A DNA stretch of 64,000 bases from Anas platyrhynchos (Eukaryota; Chordata; Aves; Anseriformes; Anatidae). How positions within the stretch are numbered: position 1 is the stretch's first letter; each line of letters opens with the position of its first letter. Shown here in pieces: positions 12,451 through 24,100 of the stretch. The DNA is taken from the NCBI RefSeq assembly GCF_047663525.1, contig NC_092590.1:9072001-9136000 (forward strand), written 5' to 3'. Below the pieces are notes generated by a model. That model had not been told where the DNA came from. It was given only the letters and a program-made list of their open reading frames with translations, and ran no database searches. The position numbers and the translations under genes are program-made.

Positions 12451-15400
12451 TCACTACCACTTCTCTTTCAGCCTGTTTTCTGATATTTAAAATGCTTCTT
12501 CTCTTCAGAGTTCTGTGTTGTGCAGTTAATGAAGTTTATCCCAAATTGTACACTTCATTAAAGAAAAAAGAGATTTTTCTTTTTACTGACTTCAAAAAAA
12601 TTAACTCTATTTTATATCATGAGAATTTTAAGTGGCATATTTTGCTTTTGTGCACTGAGAAACCTCATCTGTCATCTTGTTGCTGTTCTCTGAGGGAAGA
12701 GGAAAGGGTAGAAGATGATAAATGAGTTCCGAAGTTGTCAGAAGAGTGGAAGAGAGCCAAAACAGTATTTTCAACCTGTAAAAAAAAAAACTTGGTTTTC
12801 CTGTTATAATGTGAATGGAAAATATGTGTTGGGCAGCGTATCTTATAATTAAATCCCCAATCCCATTGAACCACATTGTTTTGATATGAGAGAAAAGGGA
12901 AAACAGAAAAACATGAAGGGAATCACTGTTTATGTCAGTGCGTTACTTCCCTTTCTGGTGCACCTTTGATCATGTTGTGTGTACCAAAGTAGTAGTGCCT
13001 GCTAACCTATCTTGGAAAATGAAGCTTACATTGTTAACTGTTCTAGCACAGCCTGTGTGATTACTATGTGAGATCACTGCCTTCTGATACAAGGAGTGAG
13101 CAAAGGTAGAAATAATAGTGACAGCATTGGTCACTGTTCAATACGTTGTATGGATAAAACCACTCTCTCTGTTACAGTTATGGCATGAGTAGGAAAATCT
13201 TTTCTAGTAACTTTTAGGGGAGGTAGAAACAGGAAAAGATGCATATAAGTGCATGTCTTTCTACATGCTACTCAAAGTAGCAAATGGATCACATACATTG
13301 TGGAAGTTTGTTTCCTTTTCCCTGTTCAATTCAGTGATTTTGTTTTTAAAAGGAGTGCCACTCAGGTGTGCTTTCTGCTGGAAAAACTTTGTTAGAATTT
13401 GCTAGCAAATGCTGCAGGTTTTTTTGCTAATAGGATATTGAAGTTGGATCTTTCAAGGCTTATGGGTAGATGCATTTATGTCTGGAGACATATGTTGGAT
13501 TTGCAGGTGCAGCTTAGAGAGAGGAGCCAGGGCATATTGGAGATGGGGAAGAATCTTAAGCTTGTAGGAAGTTGATTGCAATCTCCTGGCTGTAGAAGTG
13601 CATTCACAAAGAAATGAAAGGACACAGGCCTCACCCAGCTAGCCTAGGGCACCTGTCTTATCTCTTAAGTTATAACTGGAGGAAAAACTACAAAACAACC
13701 TCCAGTTTTGGTGTTGCACAGTGTCAGATTTGTATGTCAAAGACCCATGGCAACCTCGCTGCTTGCATGTCAGGTTGGTTAGCCTGCCAACACTGCCTGA
13801 AGGTGCAAGGGCCAAGATCTGGAACTCAGGAGGCCAAGTATTAGGACCCATGTACACCCCACTGTCCATCTCATAGCATTCATGAGACAAAGGGGTTTTT
13901 GTTTGTTTGATGTGTGTAGGGATATTCAGAAACCTTTTTCCTTTCTTTCCAACTCACAGACTTGCTTTTTTTTCTCACCCTAATTCACTTGTGTATCTAG
14001 AAGTGTCTAAAATAGTGATATATGGTATTTAAAATAGGTCTAAAATATTCCTAATAGCATAGATTTTCAAATAGAAAAGGTTGTTTAGAGTTCTGAATGT
14101 ACTCCTTTAGTCCATCATGGAAATGAACATTCATATTTTGTTTTTGTAAAGAAAAATGAACAAAGAAATTAAACTCTGCGTAGGAAAAGTTTCCTTTTTA
14201 TGAGTGACGTATTCCGCACAACTTTCATGGGAACTGTTATATCTGTGTTTACCTTGCATTGTTACTTAGTGTCTCGGTTCCAGGAGCAGAGGAAGCAGAC
14301 GCTGCTGCACTGTTGCAAGAGAGGAGCTGGGATGCATCCAGGCACTGGCAGTGTTAGAGGTGACGTGTATCCTGCAAGCATCTTGGGGCCTCTGCCTACC
14401 TGTTAATAATGCTGAGAGCTTGAAAAAGGTGTGGGAGGGGAGAAAAAAAAAAAAGGATCTTTAAGTTCAGTATGGTAAATTTCCACTTCCAGAGCCTTGA
14501 ATGGGATCAGCTTGGTCTCTCTTCCCTTTGCAGAGTGTAAGCCCCTACCACCCCCAGTGCAGTCTTGCACTTAGCCTGGCTGCTGTTACAGGGAAGGTTT
14601 GTACACACTGTGGCTGCTTCTCAGGAGCTTCTTGCTGAGACATTTGTGTCATTTTCGTGACTAGACCCTAGATCTCTCACCCACAAGCTTCCTTTCAGCT
14701 CTTTCATTTATCCTGCTGGATTTTGTTACATGTCCTTGAACCTGTTCCAGCCACATGCAGGCAACACATAATGCTTTATATGCTGCTATTAAGACACGGG
14801 TACTTGAGAAAGTGTTGTATCTTCCAGCTCTCCACTCACACCCCTGAACTGTTCACAGCTGTGCTCCCTCTGTTTGTCCCAGATGATCCACATTTTGTTC
14901 AGCTCTCGAGAACTGGAAAAGGATCTTCAGTCTTGCTGACTGTGACCAGCCTGCAGCAATCCCCTCTCGGTTCCCTCTGTTGGGAGGAGCATCTCTAATT
15001 ATGAAAGCACCTCAGAGTTTAAGAGGTAGGTGAAAACTACAGCTTTTCTTACCAGTTCTATGTTTCAAGTGTGTGTAAATAGCTGTAGTATGCAGCTACT
15101 TCCTTCACCTCCTTTCCCCTCTCCACAACTAAGATATTAGGCCGAGTTTCCTTATATATCCAAAGGAATAGCTTCACTTACTCAGGATAGCCTCGGTTAC
15201 ATTGACAACTTTTGTTCTTTTTTAACTATAATTTCCTGTGGGGTAAAAAAGAAAGGTTTTGTCTTTGTAGTGCCTGCAGCTTCCAGGACAATTTAAAAAT
15301 AACAGCATTAGGAAGAGAAAGAAGCTCTGGATTCTCTTGCCTTTTGATCAGCCCATCTTTCCTGCTCCCTATCACAGGAGGTTTTTAATGGTGGTGTGGT

Positions 15401-17185
15401 AGGAAAAGACATTGAACCAGTTTTCATTTGCAAACAGGAGGCGCATTTTCTTCTGAAATGTTAGTCTGAAGAATGTTGCATGTGCTGTGAAGCAGAGTAT
15501 GAAGATGGATTCTTTTAATGGCTGGAGTGCTACTATGTAAAGTATTCACTCTAGTGGTATAATTTGCTCCCACAGGAAGGTTCAGGACGTAAGCTGCTCC
15601 CATCTTGCCTCTGAATATACATACAGTTTTGCTTTTGAGAGTTCAGGAGCTTACATCTGAACTCTGCGTTTCTCTTTAGGTACACTGTATGGGGTGAACA
15701 AAAGCAGGGAAAAAAAAGATCTTTGTTTTCAAACTGTGGTAGCTCGTGCCATTTAAAATACCTCTGAGACCTGATTTGAGTGCATCCTGATGATTTTACT
15801 TCTAAAACCCAGGTATGAGTTGGCTGTAGGTCATCTCCTATTCATTTAGAATACAATGACATATGCTATACCTTTTGTGAATCCCCATCGTTTTCTTCTA
15901 ATAAAGCCAAGTCTAGCTGGACTTGTTGATGCTGCTCTATTAGCAAAATCTGCAGTAGAACTGCAACATGTATCAGCAAAGGACTTTTTTTCTGTTGTAA
16001 CTTTTCCTGATTCCTATATGAAATATAAAGTCTCCTTCTGTTGGTATAAAAATGTCAATTAGGATTGTGATTCTTTGAAGTATTAGATCAGGAGGGATTT
16101 ATAGCATAGACCTCATCTTTTAAGTCAAGTGTTTAGCTTGAATATGTAAGATAGGCACTGTTGAAAAACAGAGTAGATTGAAGGGAACAGTTGTTGCTTT
16201 CTGCCTTGAAGTTATAGTTAGGATGGAATTAACAACTGTATTTTCAGGAGAGGGATCCGTTCTACAGGACTGTTAACTGAATTTGCACTTCAGATTGAAG
16301 AATCTAGTGTAGGGCAGAAAGAAGGAAGGTCCTTTGGATTTTGAGAAGTGTATCTCATATTTATATAGAAAAAATAATTGGAAAACAGTCCTGTGGTTTT
16401 CTGTCCCTAAATCAGATTGCTCTGTGATTTACTGTAAGAATGGCTACTTGACTTTTCTTACCAATTTTATAAATTGATATGGCAATATTATACTTCCACT
16501 TAAATAGAATGTTATTCATAGATGCCCAGATTTTGATATCCTTAGTAATGTGAATGAACTTGCTCTGGTTGCACGAACATGCCAGGTTGGATGGGGCTTT
16601 GGACAACCTGGTCTGGTGGGAGGTGTCCCTGCCCATGGCAGGGGGGTGGAAATGGATGGCCTTTAAAGGTCCCTTCCAACCCAAACCATTTTGTGTTTCT
16701 ATGAGCACTTCTTCTGGGTAGACTGGGGACTGCTGGTGGTATCCAGGTCTAAGAGGAAAGATGCTGGCATTGAACACACAGTTCTCTGTTACGTTAGTAA
16801 TACACCTCTTTTCTATTACAGCTTGTGACGGAACTCTGGCTGGATGTGGCAGAAAATAATGGGCACAACAACCACAGAAGTAGCTACAAAAGAACAGAAG
16901 TAACGTGATATTTGCAAACTTGAAGTGTATTTTGGATCTCACTGCTGTAATATGTTAGAACTTGCTCAGTACTTTTAATAGATAAGCTAAGATGTATACC
17001 AAATATGCAGAATATTGTTTGAGGCAACTGTCTGTTTTCTCTGCTGTGCTAGTTTTGCAGTGACACTTTTTATAGTTCACAACAGAAGAGGCAGACTTTG
17101 GGTAGCATTTAAAGCTCTTTGCTCCTGGAAAAAGCCTCGTTGATGTTGTTTTCGTTGTTTGTTTTAACAAAACAAAAAGACAACG
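12451..17185. other. Intergenic region between convergent INTS12 and ARHGEF38
   Basis: No exon or recognisable protein is seen on either strand. It contains one CR1 fragment (16581-16704); the longest frame here, on the - strand at 16412-16942, partly reads through that CR1 and is not credible. AT-rich, with scattered short A/T runs. Confidence 0.65.
16581..16704 (+). mobile_element. CR1 LINE 3' fragment
   Basis: Sense orientation: AGGTTGGATGGGGCTTTG, then ACCTGGTCTGGTGGGAGGTG, TCCCTGCCCATGGCAGG and AAGGTCCCTTCCAACCCAAA, ending in a degenerate TTTTGTGTTTCTATGA tail. This is the typical 5'-truncated avian CR1 3' end of about 120 bp. Confidence 0.92.
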
Positions 17186-20100
17186 TATCTTTACAAAAAT
17201 AAATTTTTATTATTACAATAATTTAAAAGAAGATTTTTCACCATTTATGAACAGTACTGTAAGAGGAATTATCAATAATAGATCTATAAGCACAAGCATT
17301 GTTACGGCTGTGTTTTCTTTCACAGGTCTAGTTCATTTCACATATCTGTATTTTTACAATCTCTCTTAAAATGACAGTAGAAATGTATTTTACTATTCGA
17401 AGGTGCTAATTACTCAATCACAAAGTCAGAAGGAATAATTCTTCAATCTGTGTTTGTGCTGAAAATGTGACTCCTTAGTTAAAGTGCACAAGCACCCTCC
17501 AAGCAGAGGGAAGGCAATGAAGCGCACAGTTGCCAAAGACTCTGAGCTGTGTTCATTGGCTTGTATGTTTGCTGGGTTCCAGGCTGTCAATGTCAACACT
17601 TAAAATAAAGTGAATTGCCCTTGATTTGACAAACACTTTAGCTTGTGTGGACCCAATCTTGGAAATTTTTGCACATGCTTACTGTCACAACTGCTCAAGT
17701 AAGTAAAATGCATATTTGAATATATGCAAGATCAGTCTAATACAACTGTAGCCTGCTTCAATCAAAATAGATTAGTTTTGTCATTAATGAGAACAAGAAA
17801 GCTCTTAGAATACTGTAACCTTCTTTACATGAAAGAAACTGCTGCAAAAACATTACACAGTTCTTAGAAATTTCTGGAGAACTAACATATCTCAGTTCCT
17901 AGTATTTAAAGCATGACCTTAACAAAAATGTCTGAGCAAGTCTCATTTGAATTGTTGTAAATCTCCTTAATGTAGGAAGGCTTTAGATTCAAAGAGCATC
18001 TCTTCATGTTTTGCAGTGATTGCAGTTTGCATTAATTCGTTTAAAAGAAAAATAAAAGCTTGCAATATACCTGTAATATCAAATCATAACACACAAAAAT
18101 TTGACTTCCTGAGATGATTAAATAAGCCAATCTATGTGAATACTTAATAAAGTGATTATTAGTGAAATTAGCAAATTCCAAGATACTGTAAAGATAAAAA
18201 GAATATAATGAAGTCATATAAATTAGCCCACAATATAAAATTAAGGGTACTAACCATAGACTAAGGTTTCACAGCCTATTAGGACTTCCCAAATCCTGTA
18301 AAAATTCAGTGAAATAGAGGTGGCCGGCTACATTATATTTCATCCTTCATTTCTTGTTACTTCAGGATCCTTAGTAAACATTTTGGAAAGCGGCATTTGA
18401 ATAGACTTTGAGACACCTTCACAGAGCCTGATTTTTCATGGTGAATGCACATAACACTCAAAATCAGAGCCCTCTGTATGACTCAAGCTGAGTTCTCAGA
18501 ACTAACACTTCAGACTTTTTTTTCTGACTCCGTCCCTTAATTTTCTTGTCTGAAATGCTAAACTTCTTCATTGTGCTTACATGACTGCACTGAGCCTATT
18601 AAATACAATTCAGTCATTTCTAAAACTGTTTCAGCTATTGCAAATAGGTCATCTCCAAATAAAATATTCTGAAACATAAGGCATGCTGAAAAGCTTCTTG
18701 TATACATCTTCCCCACAATCTTAAAATATAAGCACTGAAGCAGGGAAAACACAGTAGGGCAGAATCAATTGTAGTTTCAATTCATTCATCCAAGCTGATG
18801 CTTGCCCTCCTGCACCCCAGCTTTATTTTTTCCATTTAAATAATAACAAGTTTTCTGTAAAAACAGCTTCATCCATTAATAAAAGGGATAGGAACCTTTT
18901 TTGCTTGCAAACAGCAAGACTGAAGTGCATAAGGTTATGTACAAGTTAGGCAAAACCATGATATCTATTATTACTGGTCATTGGATTGTTCACAGTGTTT
19001 CACATAGTGATTTCTGGATGTCCATCTCAGAGAACTCAAAAAGTTTGTCATAGAATTTAATCCAGCATAGATTTCAGGATCTTATCTCTGCGATCTACAT
19101 TCATCTGAGCAAAACTGAGAACTTTACCTTTTCAGCAAAATGAAAGAAAAATACAGGACTCTAAAGAAAATGCAACTAGATTCATTTGTGCAGCAAAAGC
19201 TATTTTTTGCATCAGCTACCATAATTTCTCTCATCCTTTCTTTGCTGACAGGTTATTTCCTATTATATCTCAGGAAGGGTTTGGGTTCGTTTTATCTTCA
19301 TACCCCGCACTTCAGCTACAGGAAGTAGAAACTTGCACAATAGCTTTAGAACAATTTCTTCATCCACACACCCTTGATCAGCAACATCCCCTCATCAAGT
19401 TTAATAATGTTGTCACTTTAATGGTCAGTCAGTAATAAGCAATTATGAAGCAATACAGAAAATACCTGACAGGAGTTTTATCTTTCTCTTACACTAACTG
19501 CTTTAGGCCTAGTCTCTTGCTTCTTCCCCCCTTTTATGCAGTGCTTAGCACAATAAGGTCTTCATTCATCACTAGAGGGGCTAGGCATTTCTGTATTGAA
19601 ATAGATTGTGATGAACACTCAGTTATCAGTGGTAATAGTAATGACATATCGTTAGATCACCATTCAGTCTAGCTCAAGTGTAGGGCACCAGCCTGACCTA
19701 AGGATTGCTGCAGGCAGTGAACCTCAAAAAGCACGACTTGAAAACCATGTCATTCCTTGGTTGTTTTTTTGTTTGTTTGTTTTCCCATGCTCACTGAGGA
19801 TATGATGTGAACCATTTTAACTTATTAAAATAACCTTAACGGTTTTTAAGATAACTAAGCAAAATACAGGGGTTTTGACCCTGAGTTTTGCAAATTGTAA
19901 ATCAGCTCATTAATACGTTCTTCACTCACTGTTCACTCTAATGTTAGACACTTTCAAAATGAGAATGTGTTTTTTTTCTGGAAGAGAAATTTTGACACAT
20001 CTTAAATCTTAGCTTATTCACTAGACAGTATGATCTCTGTATCTGACCTAGGGAGTCAGATAGACAGTAAATATTCATGGTAAGGCACTGCTTCACTTTT

Positions 20101-20992
20101 TTTTCCCCAAAGCTTAATAAATTCCCAAGTCTAATAACACAAGTTTTGTTTCACTACACAGATCCTGCACTATAACACAGTTAGTCTAGAGGCATGTAAT
20201 TTCAAACCTAGAGGCACATTCATATTGCTACAAATTATTGCCAATCGTATGAAGTAGTTGCGATTTTTCTTTCTGAGAATTATAACTTCCCTATTTCACG
20301 TTACGTGTTTCTTGTGCCTGCTATTCCTCTCCACGCATTTCCATATTTAACTAAATATACCTTCTTCCCTGAGACCAGCCACTAGCACCAACATACTCAG
20401 TATGTTTTAAATTGAAATGTTTCCTATGAAAATGAAACCCTTTTTCTCTTCCCACTTCAATATTTGTCACTGAGAAAAAGGTTCGTTACAAAAGTGGCTG
20501 AGGATAAAAACAGACAATGCAAAAGCCCTGAGTATTGAGATTTGTCTATGTTCATCAAGGTAGGGGCTTAGGAATAATTCATTTTGAACTACAATCCCTG
20601 AAGACTGAATTTGTCCTTTTTCAAGGCTATTTGTCTTCATCTGGAATATTATTTGCTGAATATCATGAAAGAAAAACATAACGTTAGCTGCAATGTGTAC
20701 TTGTAGGTTGACTTTTGACGTAGGACACTGACAGAAGAGAAAATTATGGGGTAATAGAAAAGCAAGCTCTTCGAGATGTTAATCAGAATCAGTCTTCCTA
20801 TTAAATGTTTTCTCCCTCAGGTCTTGACAAGGTGACGGCTTTTGGAGAATGGAGGTTCTCAATATCATGTGTGCACTGTACCAGATGCCATGGCTTCTGT
20901 CAGTCAATTGTGAGTTTGCCTTGCTTTCTGCAAACTGTAATAGATTATTATTGTCTACTTCAGAGAAACGCACTGAATGGACCTTTCTGTTC
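17186..20992 (-). other. ARHGEF38: Probable ARHGEF38 3' UTR
   Basis: This runs from the stop codon at 20993 to the distal - strand poly(A) signal. A proximal AATAAA at 18822-18827 may be the main site. It is AT-rich with no recognisable coding content, and includes a (GTTT)-type run at 19761-19783. The extent is inferred from hexamers only. Confidence 0.45.
17198..17211. terminator. Overlapping poly(A) signals on both strands
   Basis: AATAAA on the + strand (17198-17203) and AATAAA on the - strand (17211-17206) lie within a 14-bp near-palindrome. The - strand hexamer is the distal candidate for ARHGEF38 cleavage near 17180-17195. A second - strand AATAAA at 18827-18822 would give a 2.2-kb 3' UTR instead. 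Confidence 0.55.
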
Positions 20993-21178
20993 CTAAGCGT
21001 ATGTCATCTTCCCGAGATAATTAGATGGTACATATCCTTTCTGACCTTTGGCTTCTGCTAGCCACCATTCTTTATTGCCACTCAGGTCAGAAAAACGAAG
21101 TATCCTAACCTTCTGGTACTCCTCAAGACTGAGTTCCTGATCATTTCTTGCTTGAAATGCATAAACAGCGTAGAAGGT
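20993..21178 (-). CDS. ARHGEF38: ARHGEF38 last coding exon (second SH3)
   Basis: The acceptor is CTTTTTCAG, ending at 21179; TAG is at 20995-20993. Residues 713-773 form a complete SH3 domain: the ALYDY-like [11 protein letters not shown]750-W751, and the [14 protein letters not shown] end. The C-terminal tail is identical in form to human. Confidence 0.97.
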   Translation of the reverse strand, partial: TFYAVYAFQARNDQELSLEEYQKVRILRFSDLSGNKEWWLAEAKGQKGYVPSNYLGKMTYA

Positions 21179-24100
21179 CTGAAAAAGAAAAGCCACAAAA
21201 AAAAAGAAAACAAAACTTGAATTCAGAAATGTAGCCATATTTTATCCTGTCATTGTGTGTTAGCGTGAATTCTGGATATATAAATGTGTGAGAACGTATC
21301 TGAGCCACTATGTAACTGCATGGTCTGTAATTGCTGCGCAGAGTACAAAGAACAGGGCCAAAACAAAAAGTAAAACTGAAGGATCTGAGGAATTCTGCAT
21401 GGGATGGAACAAAACAAGCTCTGAGGTATCAACAAAAGAGAGCATTACGTCAGTAAGGTTTTCAGCTCATACCAAGTGTTTGTTGCTGTCACACCAAGCA
21501 GCCTTGGACAAGCCCAAGAATTTACAGCAAGGTTTCCATGTAGAGAATCACCTCTCCTAAAGCTCCCGCACTTAAATTCCTACATCATACTGAGAGATTA
21601 GTGCAAGGCTTTTCCAGTGCAAAAGGAAATTATTTAAATTATTTAAATTATTTAAATAATTGTTTAAATTATAATCAGTATAAATCTGGATTTGAAATAA
21701 GAAAAACAAGAAGACAGGCACAACAGGTATTATACTTACTTGCTGATCATCCATATCCTGAAAAGCACCAGTCCCTGTGCCATTAGTTGTCGGATTTTCA
21801 CAGAAGTGAAGAGATGAGCTGCTGTCACTTTTCTTGTGCCCTGGACTTGTGCTGCTGTCAGAGGAGGGCCGTGAAGAGACAAAGAGGCTGATATTATCAA
21901 AATCATCATCCCAGAAGTTGTTCTCTGTTACATCTTTCTGCACTTTGGCTGGATTGTAAGGCCTCAGGAAGGAGGAATACACGTACCCCTTAAGGTCTAC
22001 ATATCAGAATAGAAAGAGAAAAAATAAGCAGCAAAATACAGTTAAATGATTTCAAAACCAACTGTTTTATGCAGCTGTCAGTATGACAGAGGCAAACAGA
22101 TGGGGCCGAAAATGAAAAGAAATCAATAGCCCAAAGGGAAGCTGTTATTGGGATGTTTGTGCAAAGAACTTACTTCCTGTGTCAACAAGCCATCTGCTCG
22201 TACTTCCGAAGGGGTCCTTTTGCTCCACGACAGCCACCAATTCTCCTTCATGCAAATCAATATCGAATTCCTGCGTGGCATTGCACTTGCGCTTAGCTTG
22301 ATACAGCAGTTCCGTGCTGTACGTAGACAGCAGCTTGGACCTGTCGGCTTCTGTTTGGCGTGGGGATTCGAGCTGAAAAGAAGAAAAATTATTCACTAGG
22401 AATAATGCTGAAGCCATTTCTAGAACAGCACAGATGCATAAAAAGAACTAGTATACGCTGCATGTGGCAGCTGACTACTTTCTTACACACAGATCAAGGA
22501 GTTAGTTACACAGCTATAGGTAACCAAATCTCCTTTGCATATGCAGCCAGGGCCTGCCCAACTGTTATATTAATAGCTGACCAATAAAGGGCAGATTTCA
22601 AAGAAAGAAATACAGGAATATAATGAAATATCTCTTAGCCAGTACTCCACAAGAGCCTGTGTTCTGCATGTGAACTGTAACTGCTTTAATTGTTTTTACT
22701 AACAATGATCGTTGAATTCCTATGTAAAATTGCAAAAAACATAATAAAATTAGCAGAGGTATGCTAGGGTCATATAACAACTTGCATGACAAGGCACTGG
22801 GCAAAAACTCCGTAGAAACCGAATGGTCCAAAATTATTTTGCTATATAAGGGCAAGGTGCTATTAACTGCGGGAAGCATATTCGGTCAGTTTGGTTAGAG
22901 GGCAGAGATGGAGATGCTGCACATCAATGGGACTCCAATGTACCACAGTCACAAGAGTATGTGTGCCTTACTGATGCTAAAATGAATCCTCCCGCTTCTT
23001 TGGCTTCTCCTGTAAATCTGCAGCTGACTTTATATTGTACTGTATATATATATGGCTTTATATTGTTCTGTAAACTGGATGCCTGAAAGCTCTGTAAATG
23101 TCTGAGAAGGTTGAGAACCACAGGCATGCAGATTTCCTGCTGGACTTTATGTGTCTTCTGCTGTGGGGGTGTATGTGTGGGCATACATGTGTAAACACAA
23201 ATATAAACAGAACTGCAGCTAAGAATCAGGGAAAGTTCTGAATTCAAAGAATAAGATTCACTGCAAGAGTGTTTAACAAGAGAAATGATCCAGTTTTGCA
23301 TATGCAGCCTTGGACTTACCTGTGCTTAAAGACCTAAGAATAATCAAAGGTGATTTCAAGCAGATTTTCAAAATAACATGAAGACAGCGTCAAAAATCTT
23401 GTGAAGCTACTGGTCAATAGAACAGCTTCATTCCAATAGCCCAATTCAGATTCCCAATGAAGGGAGCAAGCCCTCTAAGTGGCATAAATATGGATTTGTC
23501 TCTAAAGTGATCAAAAGCGGATGATTCATATACAATTCAGATGTATGATACTCACTGGAGAAGGGACAGGTTTCTTTTTTTCAAAGCTCAGTTTTCTTTC
23601 AATAAAGGTTGCGCTGCTGTTTTCTTTTACAAAATTCAGCTTGTGAACCTCCTCCATCAACTGATTCTGCACTTCACAGATGCTTGAGGAAGACAGCTGC
23701 AAACACAAAGGTGGGTTAGATCTCATGAACAAAATGGTAAGGAGATTTGAGACAGCAGATTTGGTTTAATGGGCTGAACAGTAGGAATCACAAAACCTGA
23801 CAAGTTACTGCAATTTCCTGCAGATCCTATAGTGTACTAGGCAGAAAGAAAAGAAAGATCTGTGCTTAAAAAAGTTTCAAAGGATTACTATTAGAGTTAC
23901 AGGACGTAGAGATTTAAGTTAATCATTAAAAAATATTCTAAACAGCAACAAAAATGTAAATGAACAGCCTTGCATTTACAGTACTGAGCCACCTGCTTTC
24001 AGATGCAAATGCTCATCTCAGCAGTTATCACAGAGTGGCCGATGTGCTGTAAGGCTTGGAGTAGCTTACCCCACAGCTGTGCATTTGTGCAACTGTGCGC

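Noticed and set aside
16412..16942. 176-codon - strand frame in the convergent intergenic region
   Set aside because: Its middle part translates the CR1 fragment at 16581-16704 in antisense. The rest is AT-rich sequence without family signatures.
22924..23301. 125-codon - strand frame between ARHGEF38 exons 11 and 12
   Set aside because: No match to ARHGEF38. Reconstructed exons on both sides join perfectly without it, and its composition is intron-like.
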